Positions 7,265-15,583 of a DNA stretch of 64,000 bases are shown here, piece after piece (the first letter of the stretch is position 1; the number at the start of each line of letters is the position of its first letter). The stretch comes from Alistipes sp. (GTDB lineage Bacteria > Bacteroidota > Bacteroidia > Bacteroidales > Rikenellaceae): NCBI GenBank assembly GCA_020026375.1, contig JAHHQN010000005.1, positions 1-64,000 of the forward strand, given 5' to 3'. Made by a program: the position numbers and the translations under genes. The notes under the pieces are model-generated. The model was not told the DNA's origin. It searched no databases and was given only the letters and a program-made list of their open reading frames with translations.

Positions 7265-9112
7265 TTATTGCTCTGTGTCTAATTGTTGAATACAAGCCTC
7301 TATATCATCTTTGTAGCATTGCGCATCAAACTCAGTCCAATAATTATTCTCGCTCACCGAAGGCGAATAATATTTGAGGAATACATTTTTTGTACACGGA
7401 GGCACAAACGATGATTTTCCCTTATGGGCATCGACCATAACTAATCTGCCTGCCGTAATCCGAGGTATCTTCAACAACTCTCCCTTGTCCTTCCCGATGA
7501 TGATGCGCCGTTTGGCGGAAAATATCGCATTTCCATATCCACGATTTGTAGAAGAATCCAAAAGTGTGTAATTCCATATCCGATTCTTCTCCTCCGCAGT
7601 CCAGTCATTCATTAATGGAAAACTGGATTTTATCTCAGAATATATCGTGTTTTTTGTCTCATCACTCGATGTGGAAAAATATTTCTCTATCTTCTTTTGA
7701 TCTTCCACCGAAACACTCCAATAGACATTGGCCAACCACTCTGCACAAGTGGCCGAATCCTCTTCGGGGTTGGTGGTGTTGGAGTTGATGTGTTCCACAT
7801 CCCACCCTTCCAATTTGTAGAGATGGAACGGGAATTTATAGAATACCGCCAATTTATATTTGTCGTTTTCTTTCTGTGCTACATTTCTGTTTATGACCGA
7901 CTGAATGTTATGAAACAACAAGACAGGACGACATCTATCTTTTTTCTTACCATCAACATCATATTGATAATCAAGTGAGTTTTTTGTGACAATACTTTTT
8001 ATCTTCCCTTTCAATTCGCGGATGAACGATGATTTTGTTGCGGCCCTATCCCATTCATCACACAGCTCATGGACATCTGTTCCCTGCTCCACCAAGAAAC
8101 CGATGTAGTGATAAAGGTGTACGTCGTCATACCACTCCATAAATGTATTGTAATACTTCATGACCGTCTTCCAGCAGGTGATGACCTTGCCGCCCCGTTT
8201 GAAATATTCATAAAAGTAGCGGAATGTACGGTCTTTGTCGTTCCCGATTGATGTCAATTTAAGTTTCAATACATCATGGTCACACATCAGATTGAATATA
8301 TAATCTATTCGTGTCGGATACTGATAACCGGGTTTATTCAAAAAAAGCCAGAATTCATCTTTCTGGAACTGATATTCTATCGTATCCCACTGGCTTGCCA
8401 TTTCCTGTTGGCGGAAGGCCGTATCGCAGACATTTTGCCCGACAAAATTCTTACGGTTCAGCATCATCGCCTTGAGCAGTTCGGCATTTGTAAGTGATAT
8501 TTTCCCGATATTGAGGCGGGTAAACACCTTGATCGGATTTTCATCTACCGATTCATACCATATAAAACGGACGTTATTTTCTATGTCATGCTTTTTTTCA
8601 TCATCATCAAATTTGGAGGAGGTGAGAAGATGCAATAATGTACCTTTGAAACCAGAATGTAGTTTCAGCCAGTCATTTATCGTCTCATCTGCATTCAAGA
8701 CATGGTACCCGTCTATTCCCGAGTCTTTCTTTTCCCGATTGTCGAAAAAGGATTCCACCTTATTCTCCCGATGGTATTGCAGGGAATACAGATGGTGGTC
8801 CTTTTCTTCGGCGCATAATGCACGAAGTATAAGGTATATTGTGGTCAGGCGCTGCTGTCCGTCAATGACCTCATACCAGACACCGCCACCCAATTTCTCA
8901 ACCTCACCATCGGTCATTTGGCGCACGACCAAAGGCTGCACACAGTAAAACTGACCGGGCTGAAGATCGCCAGACTTAAAATCCCTGATATCGTTCAGCA
9001 AATCCTCGACCTGTTGTTTCGTCCATCGATAACCGCGCTGATAATCGGGAATATAGAAATTCATACCGAGCAACTGCCCGACTGATTTGAGATCAATGAT
9101 ATTATCTTTCAT
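7265..9112 (-). CDS. DUF262 plus HNH-type (DUF1524-like) protein
   Basis: A 615-residue protein of GmrSD-like design. The N-terminal DUF262 domain shows NFYIPDYQRGYRWTKQQVEDLL (residues 18-39) and YEVIDGQQRLTTIYLILRAL (about 81-100). The C-terminal part has WDVEHINSNTTNP near residue 440, a His-containing segment like the DUF1524 HNH motif, and NRGYGNAIFSAKRRIIIGKD near residue 525. Both halves of a one-chain GmrSD enzyme are thus present. Such enzymes use NTP hydrolysis and an HNH active site to cut modified phage DNA, though this homologue has not been tied to a given modification. It is the second gene of the operon, 18 bp after the WYL gene, and its stop is 4 bp before the ATG of the next DUF262 gene. 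The frame is intact. Confidence 0.85.
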   Translation of the reverse strand: MKDNIIDLKSVGQLLGMNFYIPDYQRGYRWTKQQVEDLLNDIRDFKSGDLQPGQFYCVQPLVVRQMTDGEVEKLGGGVWYEVIDGQQRLTTIYLILRALCAEEKDHHLYSLQYHRENKVESFFDNREKKDSGIDGYHVLNADETINDWLKLHSGFKGTLLHLLTSSKFDDDEKKHDIENNVRFIWYESVDENPIKVFTRLNIGKISLTNAELLKAMMLNRKNFVGQNVCDTAFRQQEMASQWDTIEYQFQKDEFWLFLNKPGYQYPTRIDYIFNLMCDHDVLKLKLTSIGNDKDRTFRYFYEYFKRGGKVITCWKTVMKYYNTFMEWYDDVHLYHYIGFLVEQGTDVHELCDEWDRAATKSSFIRELKGKIKSIVTKNSLDYQYDVDGKKKDRCRPVLLFHNIQSVINRNVAQKENDKYKLAVFYKFPFHLYKLEGWDVEHINSNTTNPEEDSATCAEWLANVYWSVSVEDQKKIEKYFSTSSDETKNTIYSEIKSSFPLMNDWTAEEKNRIWNYTLLDSSTNRGYGNAIFSAKRRIIIGKDKGELLKIPRITAGRLVMVDAHKGKSSFVPPCTKNVFLKYYSPSVSENNYWTEFDAQCYKDDIEACIQQLDTEQ

Positions 9113-9130
9113 ATACTGTACTCTTTAGCG

Positions 9131-10036
9131 TCAATCGTTTTCGTAGAGGCTGTGCATTTCCTCAATCCAGCCTTTCATGGTCTTTCGGAGCGAAAGCGGA
9201 GAAATCACCTCGACCATCGCTCCCGCACGGAGCAGGCTCATGACAAAGTCGTAGGTCGGAGCAAGAAACAACTCGAAATCGGCATATTCGCCGTTATTCT
9301 CCAGCAGTTTCTGACTGTGATGAAGCGGAAGGGACTGCAAATAAGGGATATGGTTGTCGTATGCCCGAATGACAATCCGCTCCGGCTTCACCTCACCGCT
9401 TGTCACAATGCCATAATATTCCGAGAAGTAATCTGATGCTGAGAAATCTTAGGGAAGATGAAAGGTGTCTTCGGTGATTTCCATGTGGTCGATGCGGTCG
9501 AGTCCGTAAATTCTGACATCGTCATAATGCTCATTATGAGCCAGAAGATACCACCTGTTTTCAAACAGCTTCACCCCATACGGTTCGACAGGAAACGTGT
9601 GGCTTGTCGTCTTGCCGAAAGCACAATAAGTGATTGTCACGACACGGTTTTCCCTCATCGCGTCGAGCAATGTCGCCAGATGGCTGTGGGCCGACGGGAC
9701 CTGACTGACGAGAATACGGTCTTTCAATGAAAGGTTTTCACCGATAAGATGCCCCACAGCAAATGAATCTAACATCCATTTTTTCAATTCATCATCGTCA
9801 ATATCTTCCGAATTTTCAATATAGTACAGATAGCCTCCGGCCCTCTGACAAGAGATGATAATCCCGAACTGACTGAGAATGGCGTCTTTCCATCAATTGA
9901 ATGTCGCCCGGCTCAAAGGTCTGCAATCGCTCAAATCCCTGTTCCGTTGCCACCGCTCGGAAATCTCTTCAAAAGAAATCCTGCCGGTACGCCGAATGGT
10001 ATCTATCAGCCATGTGTATTTTTGCAGTTGAATCAT
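9131..10036 (-). pseudogene. WYL-domain transcriptional regulator with two in-frame stop codons
   Basis: Read from the ATG at 10036, one continuous frame of 302 codons encodes a normal-length WYL regulator: an N-terminal helix-turn-helix region (ISFEEISERWQ, then LSRATFN), a WYL domain (VVTITYCAFGK through NRWYLLAHNEHYDDVRIYGLDRI), and a C-terminal WCX domain (RIVIRAYDNHIPYLQSLPLH to the end). The frame is interrupted by TGA at 9893-9895 (codon 48, between TFN and WKDAI) and TAA at 9449-9451 (codon 196, between HLP and DFSAS). No frameshift occurs. WYL proteins sense ligands and often repress defence operons. This one heads the DUF262 operon and sits beside the shared operator, so it is the obvious candidate for its ligand, but as sequenced it is truncated. 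Confidence 0.85.
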
Positions 10037-10095
10037 GGTTTCTTCGTTAACTTCCACTAAATTAAACAAAAATTGTTATTCATGGTTATTTACAG

Positions 10096-10103
10096 CAAAA
10101 GTA
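10096..10103 (-). promoter_or_regulatory. -7 box TACTTTTG of the WYL-DUF262 operon
   Basis: A TAnnTTTG match on the minus strand, 59 bp upstream of the WYL ATG and exactly 9 bp downstream of a copy of the shared 20-bp operator. Confidence 0.7.
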
Positions 10104-10112
10104 ATGTCCGCA

Positions 10113-10132
10113 TGTCTCATATTGCGATACAA
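10113..10132 (-). promoter_or_regulatory. Shared operator copy A (WYL operon promoter)
   Basis: The minus strand reads TTGTATCGCAATATGAGACA. It matches two other copies in the pattern TTGTATCG-N4-ATGAGACA and contains the imperfect dyad TGTATC-N7-GAGACA. It ends 9 bp before the -7 box at 10103, so it covers the -20 to -40 promoter region. Confidence 0.8.
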
Positions 10133-10157
10133 CATGGAATATTTCGTACTGTAATGG

Positions 10158-10177
10158 TTGTATCGGGAAATGAGACA
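10158..10177 (+). promoter_or_regulatory. Shared operator copy B (phosphatase promoter)
   Basis: TTGTATCGGGAAATGAGACA, the same 16 conserved positions as copies A and C, ending 9 bp before the TAATTTTG box at 10187. Copies A and B are divergent and 25 bp apart. Confidence 0.8.
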
Positions 10178-10186
10178 CCGATACCA

Positions 10187-10194
10187 TAATTTTG
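10187..10194 (+). promoter_or_regulatory. -7 box TAATTTTG of the phosphatase gene
   Basis: TAnnTTTG match exactly 9 bp downstream of operator copy B and 69 bp before the ATG at 10264. Confidence 0.7.
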
Positions 10195-10263
10195 GACTTT
10201 GGAAGCGCACAGGAACGATTTTCATCGTTCAGCCGAACTGCAAAATTAAAAAAACACGCCATC

Positions 10264-10866
10264 ATGCCTTATAAAATACTGCATCTCTCCGACACTCACG
10301 GTTTTCACCACAGACTGTCGGCTCTGCCCCGAGCCGATATCGTTGTGCATTCCGGCGATTTCACCATGAACGGCAGCCAGCGGGAAGCCATTGATTTCAT
10401 GAACTGGTTTTGCCGGCTCGATTACCCTCACAAGATATTCATCTGCGGTAATCACGACGATTGCCTTTATGGTGCCAATATCGACGGTCTCGACAATAAT
10501 GTGCATTACCTGTGCAACTCAGCCGTAACCATCGAAGGCATGAAATTCTACGGCGTCCCGATGTTTATGAACGATTGCACAACAAGTCGTCAGACGCTTC
10601 ACTATGCCAACATTCCCGATGACACGGATGTTCTGATTACCCTCACTCCTCCACTGGGCATACTGGATTTTGATGACGATGTCAATTACGGTTCCGAAGA
10701 ACTTCTGACCCGCATTGCCACGGTACAGCCACATTTGCATCTTTTCGGACATATCCATTCCCAATTTGGCGTGCAAATCCTCAACAACACCCTGTTTTCC
10801 AATGGCGCAATAATGAATGACGACCCGTCCCGTTTAAGAACACCCAACCTCATAGCGTTTTTTTGA
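10264..10866 (+). CDS. Calcineurin-like metallophosphoesterase (UPF0046/MPPED type)
   Basis: A 200-residue single-domain metallophosphoesterase. It keeps LHLSDTHG (residues 6-13), VVHSGDFT (about 29-36), ICGNHDD (about 60-66), the IEGMKFYGVPMFM strand typical of the UPF0046 group, and a C-terminal LFGHIHSQFG. The fourth metal motif, normally THGPP, reads ITLTPPLGILD: the expected His is Leu127 and the Gly is Thr128. The loss of that ligand may impair catalysis. I chose the ATG at 10264 rather than the TTG at 10192 because homology begins there and the TTG lies inside the promoter box. Its promoter carries the shared operator. The substrate is unknown; nucleotides or phosphodiesters are typical. 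Confidence 0.85.
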   Translation: MPYKILHLSDTHGFHHRLSALPRADIVVHSGDFTMNGSQREAIDFMNWFCRLDYPHKIFICGNHDDCLYGANIDGLDNNVHYLCNSAVTIEGMKFYGVPMFMNDCTTSRQTLHYANIPDDTDVLITLTPPLGILDFDDDVNYGSEELLTRIATVQPHLHLFGHIHSQFGVQILNNTLFSNGAIMNDDPSRLRTPNLIAFF

Positions 10867-10920
10867 CAGGATATTATTGCAAGGAGAATTTTATCTGACA
10901 CCATATCCGTTCTCCTCAAC

Positions 10921-10940
10921 TTGTATCGGTGAATGAGACA
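10921..10940 (+). promoter_or_regulatory. Shared operator copy C (AAA+ ATPase promoter)
   Basis: TTGTATCGGTGAATGAGACA, in the same orientation and with the same 9-bp spacing to the -7 box as copies A and B. It lies 54 bp after the stop of the phosphatase gene and gives the ATPase its own regulated promoter. Confidence 0.8.
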
Positions 10941-10949
10941 CACCGACCC

Positions 10950-10957
10950 TACATTTG
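10950..10957 (+). promoter_or_regulatory. -7 box TACATTTG of the AAA+ ATPase gene
   Basis: TAnnTTTG match 9 bp after operator copy C and 27 bp before the ATG at 10985. Confidence 0.7.
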
Positions 10958-10984
10958 CACTATAAATTCAAATGTAGCATCAAG

Positions 10985-12670
10985 ATGGAACCGCAAACAA
11001 TTAATGAAACAAAGCAAAAGGAAACGATTGTCAAAATTCGTCCCCAAAGTTTGCTTGAAGCATTCGAGCATATCGTAGAGCAGGCTGAAGGTTCAAATTT
11101 AAGTTCCGATTTATTTGAAAAAGCATCGGTTTATATCAAATATGCATCTCGCAAGTTGAAGCTGACACCGATGCAAACGGTCTTCCTTGCTCTTTTTGTT
11201 GACCGAAGTGAGTATAACACCATTATGATTTCAGACATATCCGGTTATGTGGGATGCCGTACCACAAGGATTCTTCGGCTCTCTTCCGAAATCGACATAC
11301 TGGAAGAGAAACATTATTTACGCGCTTCCCGTTCCCGAAACTGCCTTTCATACCGTGTTCCGGGCGATGTCCTGAAATCATTAAGAATGAACCAGCCATA
11401 TATTCACACTATCCAACCGATAACAAATCTTCAGGAGTTTTTTGACCGTTTCAATGATTTGATGGAAGAAATGAATAACGATGAGATAACACATGAAGTT
11501 CTTCTTCTACAAACGAAAGAGTGTCTTTCCGAGATTAAGGATTCTTATTTTACACGTACACTGAAAAGGTTGAATCTTTGCGACGAAAACAGTTTGTTAT
11601 TCATCTTTATGGCACATCTTTTCGTTGAAAACGATGATGATTACATCAATTTTGGCGACATTGACCAACTATTTGATGATAAAATTCCCAACTGTTGCAA
11701 AAACGAACTTCGCAGTCATACCTCTGAACTTTTTGAACATGATTTAATTGAGAATGCCAATGAAAACGGAATGGCTCGTTCGGACTGTTTCAAACTGACC
11801 GAATATGCCAAGACAGATTTGCTTTCGGAATTGAACTTGGGCATCAAAACCAAATCAGACCATAATCTGATAAAAACAAACTCGGTCCTTGAAAAGACGT
11901 TGATTTACAATCAGTCGGAACAGAAGCAGGTCGAAGAACTTTCTGCAATACTTTCGTCCGAGCGTTTCAATGAAGTCCAATCCAGATTACGCAATGCAGG
12001 AATGAGGACTGGTTTTTGCTGTCTATTCTACGACTCTCCCGGTACAGGTAAAACCGAAACCGTATATCAGATAGCACGGGCAACCGAACGGGATATTCTT
12101 CGGGTGGATGTGGATAAAATCAAGAGTTGCTGGGTGGGTGAGAGCGAGCAAAACATAAAGAAGTTGTTTGACAGATACCGCAATATATGCAAGAATTCTG
12201 GCCTCGCTCCGATTTTGCTTTTTAACGAGGCAGATGCCATTCTGGGAGTACGTATGGAGGGTGCAATCCACGCTGTTGACAAGATGGAAAACTCCATACA
12301 GAATATTATTCTGCAGGAAATGGAAACACTTGACGGTATCATGATTGCCACGACCAATCTCACCAACAATTTTGACAAGGCTTTTGAACGCCGTTTTCTT
12401 TATAAAATTCAGTTCAACCGTCCTACGGCAGAAGCCCGAACCGCTATCTGGCAGACCATGATGCCGTCATTGGCCGAAAACGATGCACGAACACTTGCCA
12501 CCCAATTTGATTTTTCGGGTGGAGAAATCGAGAATATCACTCGAAAATACACGGTGAACGCAATCCTCTATGGAAAAGATTCCATTGACCTTTCAGCTGT
12601 AATGGAACTTTGCCGGAATGAACGAATCTCCAATTCCACCCGGGTGAAAATAGGATTTCGGACATTATGA
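10985..12670 (+). CDS. AAA+ ATPase with N-terminal regulatory domains and altered P-loop
   Basis: A 561-residue protein. The first 300 residues include a winged-helix-like stretch (MQTVFLALFVDRSEYNTIMISDISGYVG and following) and are not otherwise recognised. The C-terminal AAA+ module (SpoVK/FtsH-like, COG0464) has Walker A YDSPGTGKTETVYQIAR with Asp350 and Ser351 where GxP is expected, pore-like KSCWVGESEQNIKKLF, Walker B ILLFNEADAILG with the Asn-Glu form, sensor 1 MIATTNLTNNFDKAFERRF, and sensor 2 region FSGGEIENITRKY. The P-loop Lys356 is kept. The ATG at 10985 was chosen because the upstream TTG lies in the promoter box. Its promoter shares the operator of the DUF262 operon. A fragment of a paralogous gene lies at 15446. 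The function is unknown; a remodelling role in a defence system is inference. Confidence 0.82.
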   Translation: MEPQTINETKQKETIVKIRPQSLLEAFEHIVEQAEGSNLSSDLFEKASVYIKYASRKLKLTPMQTVFLALFVDRSEYNTIMISDISGYVGCRTTRILRLSSEIDILEEKHYLRASRSRNCLSYRVPGDVLKSLRMNQPYIHTIQPITNLQEFFDRFNDLMEEMNNDEITHEVLLLQTKECLSEIKDSYFTRTLKRLNLCDENSLLFIFMAHLFVENDDDYINFGDIDQLFDDKIPNCCKNELRSHTSELFEHDLIENANENGMARSDCFKLTEYAKTDLLSELNLGIKTKSDHNLIKTNSVLEKTLIYNQSEQKQVEELSAILSSERFNEVQSRLRNAGMRTGFCCLFYDSPGTGKTETVYQIARATERDILRVDVDKIKSCWVGESEQNIKKLFDRYRNICKNSGLAPILLFNEADAILGVRMEGAIHAVDKMENSIQNIILQEMETLDGIMIATTNLTNNFDKAFERRFLYKIQFNRPTAEARTAIWQTMMPSLAENDARTLATQFDFSGGEIENITRKYTVNAILYGKDSIDLSAVMELCRNERISNSTRVKIGFRTL

Positions 12671-12913
12671 ACATACCATCACGACATTGCGGCTGACATT
12701 CGGAAAAGACCAGCTTTCGTACCGAAGCCAAAGGGTATCAATATGGATCCTGTCACGGAGCAGTCCCGCAAATTCCCTCTTCGCGGGCAACTTAGGACGG
12801 TACTTCACGAGGTGGTGAAAACGTAAATTTTGAAATCGATGCCCAATGGTCCCCGCCAACTACTTTTGGCACCATTACCCTTTATGTCTTTTCGGATTCC
12901 TCAGTCTGTGGCA
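12671..12913. other. Intergenic stretch, no recognisable gene
   Basis: Short open frames exist on both strands but none resembles a known protein. It separates the AAA+ gene from the converging outer-membrane protein gene. I see no strong terminator hairpin in it. Confidence 0.4.
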
Positions 12914-15325
12914 TTATTTCTTGAATCGTCCGAGGTGCTTCGTATCGGAATGGTCATCGGCTCCACGAACACGGCTCCTGCCAAATTTGTGCGAATATCT
13001 CATCTGAATGGTGATGTTATTCGTTCGGGGATCGATATTATACGAATAGGCATCTGTGACATAGTGATCCGACGGCTTGTAGTTAAGCAGGTTCAGCGCA
13101 TCGATACTTAAAGCACCGCCAAACTTGAACACCTTGCTCAAGGAGACATTGAGCAGATGTTTGTGGTGGCCTTTTTTCAGAATACCCCGTGAGGGAGTAT
13201 AGTAGTTGTAGCTCATGGAAGCCCTGATGCTTCTCTTTTGTGAAATTCTGAAGACATTACGAATGCCGGCATTGCCCATCCACGATTTGTAGCTGACATC
13301 ATTGCCGTCGATAGTTCCATCGGTGACATCATAGTCGGCACTTGCGCTGAGCGACATTCGCCATACCCCCTTGAAAAAGACCTTGTCCATATTGAAATAG
13401 AAGGAGAGCGACTGTTCGTGACCGAAATTCGCGATACTCCTCACCGTTGTATTGTCCTCTGCCGAATAGGTGTAGTCACTGAAAGCGTCGGAACCATAGC
13501 TGTAGGAAGCGCCGATGATGTAATCGTTCAAAAACGAGTAACTTAAATCCACATCGTTGTATATCATGGGTTTGAGATGGACATTACCCATTGTGTAAGT
13601 GTTTTCCGAGGTCCAGATCTTGAACGGATTAAGGTTATTATAGAACGGTCTTGTTATCGAACGGGAAACATCCAGTGAGATACCATGATCCCCGTCGGCC
13701 AAATCCACATAGATGCTCAACTCGGGGAAGAAATTCCAATAGTTTCGATGAAATTTCTCCCTGGAGGTCATCTGATTGCCATCGATACCGGTATGCTCCG
13801 CGCGCATACCCAACGAGGTACTCAACACATCACACCACTTTCTTTCGTAGGAAACATATAGCGCATGGACTTTCTCCTCATAAATAAAATGGTTGCTGAG
13901 GGTCGTATTGGGGACATACTCGCTGCCGTCGAAATCGTTGCGGATAAAGTCGTTCGACAGATGTGAGGCATTGAAGGCATATCCGGCCGAGAGATTGTTC
14001 TCTTCATCAAAACAATGCTTGTAAGACCCCTTAAATTCATATCCATAACTATCGACCGTGCTGTTCTGCTGGAACAGGGAATAGGGAATAAAACCGGTTG
14101 TGTCGGTCGCATTTGCATACTCCATCTGTCCCAAAGAGGTGTTCAGTGATGTTGAATAGTTGGCACTTATATCGAGATTGCTGCCCTTGTTATCCGTCCT
14201 GAGATTATAGTATGCCACAACACTCATCTCCGGTCTGCGGAACGGGTTGTCGGTCTGACTGACCGCCATCGAGGACTTGTCCAATACACCATTGAGATAA
14301 CGAGAACTTCTGGTGGTCGAGTTGCTGTTATATTTCGAGCTCCCGATATGGAATGATGCTCCCACAACACTCCGCTTGGTCAAATCATAGGTCATATTGA
14401 GATTTCCCCCCAGGAAGTGACCCGATGATTCCTGTCGGTTGGAATTGAAAATATCCGTAGAGGTAGTGGTGTAGTTATAGGTCTCATCGGTTTCACTTTG
14501 AGAATTATGATAGGCATAGCTCAAGTTGGCCGAGGCATTGAACTTTTTCCTGGAATAACCCACATAGAGGCTCGTTCTCGGAGATACTCTTTCCCCGAGA
14601 TATTCGCCGCTGATGCTCGCACTTCCGTTAAATCCCTGACTGGGATTCTTCTTCATTACGATATTCAGGACGCCTCCCGTGGTCGATGCACTGTAAGAGC
14701 TGTTGGGCGACATGATAATCTCAATGTTCTCAATCTGACCGGCCGGTATGGAACGCAGCATCTCCATCAGCGAGGCGTTGTCCATCAGCGGTTTTCGGCC
14801 GTTGATATATATCGTAGACGTACCCTTGCCCAATATGCTGACGGAGTTGTTTTCCAATGTTACCAGCGGGGTGTAATGCAACAGGTCATAACTGTCAAGG
14901 CCCTGAACCTCCGTAAGATGAGGGGTATATATAAACTTACCCGGTTTTTGCTTCAACCGCGGAGCCGCTCCTCTGACCACCACCTCTTCCATTGCCGTGG
15001 CAGACTCCCTGAGTGTAATGACAGTCTCTTCGGATGCGGGTTTTACATAGGCCCTCTCATATCCCAGATGGGATACTTCAAGCAGGTACTTCTCACCGGG
15101 TCCGTTCAATTCTGTAAATTGGAAAACACCCTCCACGCTTGTCACGCAGTGAGCGAGGGCAGTACTGTCCGGCAATTCGATACAGGAGACGACAGCTCCC
15201 ACAACAGCCTCTCCTTGCGGGTCGAGAACTCGCCCTCGCAGTGATTGATGCTCCTGGGCATGAACAGAGAGCGCAAATAAGACAATGCTCAACAAAAAGC
15301 AGACACCCTTCCCGTAAACTTTCAT
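12914..15325 (-). CDS. Outer-membrane beta-barrel protein, TonB-receptor-like
   Basis: An 803-residue exported protein. It has a signal peptide (KGVCFLLSIVLFALSVHAQ), a carboxypeptidase-regulatory-like beta-sandwich (LRGRVLDPQGEAVVGAVVSC, residues 28-47), a plug domain (GLDSYDLLHYTPLVTLENNS, then INGRKPLMDNASLMEMLRSI), and a long barrel rich in alternating aromatic residues. This is the outer membrane beta-barrel family 3 (OMP_b-brl_3) layout common in Bacteroidetes. There is no SusD partner next to it, so it is not part of a standard polysaccharide utilisation locus. The substrate cannot be read from sequence. It sits between the intact AAA+ gene and a fragment of an AAA+ paralogue, suggesting insertion or rearrangement at this place. 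Confidence 0.85.
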   Translation of the reverse strand: MKVYGKGVCFLLSIVLFALSVHAQEHQSLRGRVLDPQGEAVVGAVVSCIELPDSTALAHCVTSVEGVFQFTELNGPGEKYLLEVSHLGYERAYVKPASEETVITLRESATAMEEVVVRGAAPRLKQKPGKFIYTPHLTEVQGLDSYDLLHYTPLVTLENNSVSILGKGTSTIYINGRKPLMDNASLMEMLRSIPAGQIENIEIIMSPNSSYSASTTGGVLNIVMKKNPSQGFNGSASISGEYLGERVSPRTSLYVGYSRKKFNASANLSYAYHNSQSETDETYNYTTTSTDIFNSNRQESSGHFLGGNLNMTYDLTKRSVVGASFHIGSSKYNSNSTTRSSRYLNGVLDKSSMAVSQTDNPFRRPEMSVVAYYNLRTDNKGSNLDISANYSTSLNTSLGQMEYANATDTTGFIPYSLFQQNSTVDSYGYEFKGSYKHCFDEENNLSAGYAFNASHLSNDFIRNDFDGSEYVPNTTLSNHFIYEEKVHALYVSYERKWCDVLSTSLGMRAEHTGIDGNQMTSREKFHRNYWNFFPELSIYVDLADGDHGISLDVSRSITRPFYNNLNPFKIWTSENTYTMGNVHLKPMIYNDVDLSYSFLNDYIIGASYSYGSDAFSDYTYSAEDNTTVRSIANFGHEQSLSFYFNMDKVFFKGVWRMSLSASADYDVTDGTIDGNDVSYKSWMGNAGIRNVFRISQKRSIRASMSYNYYTPSRGILKKGHHKHLLNVSLSKVFKFGGALSIDALNLLNYKPSDHYVTDAYSYNIDPRTNNITIQMRYSHKFGRSRVRGADDHSDTKHLGRFKK

Positions 15326-15445
15326 AATCTACAGTTAAAAATTGGTTTCGGACTTATCAAACGAAATTGTATTTTTGAAAATAACAATTACGATAGCAAT
15401 ATTAATCTTTTTTTTTTAATATGCCAAATATTTTCGACCATTTTT

Positions 15446-15560
15446 AATCTTTCTGGTGGTGAAATCGTAAACAACACTCAAAAATTCACGGCAGGTGCAA
15501 TCCCGCAAGGAACAGATTCCATTGACCTTTCAGCCCTAACAGAACTTTGCCGCAATGACA
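15446..15560 (+). pseudogene. 3' fragment of a second AAA+ ATPase gene
   Basis: One frame reads NLSGGEIVNNTQKFTAGAIP, then DSIDLSALTELCRND, closely matching FSGGEIENITRKYTVNAIL and DSIDLSAVMELCRNE at the end of the intact AAA+ gene (nt 12515-12615). The match also holds at the DNA level (for example GATTCCATTGACCTTTCAGC in both). Nothing upstream encodes the ATPase core. The homology stops near 15560. Confidence 0.8.
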
Positions 15561-15583
15561 CCGGCTTCGAGAATCTCATGACA

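Noticed and set aside
9893..9895. TGA in the WYL gene read as selenocysteine or another recoded residue
   Set aside because: No selenocysteine insertion stem-loop is apparent, WYL proteins have no selenocysteine, other genes here use TGA as a stop, and a second stop (TAA) interrupts the same gene.
10192..10263. Longer phosphatase starting at the TTG at 10192
   Set aside because: That codon lies inside the TAATTTTG promoter box, so it would not be transcribed, and the extra residues have no homology.
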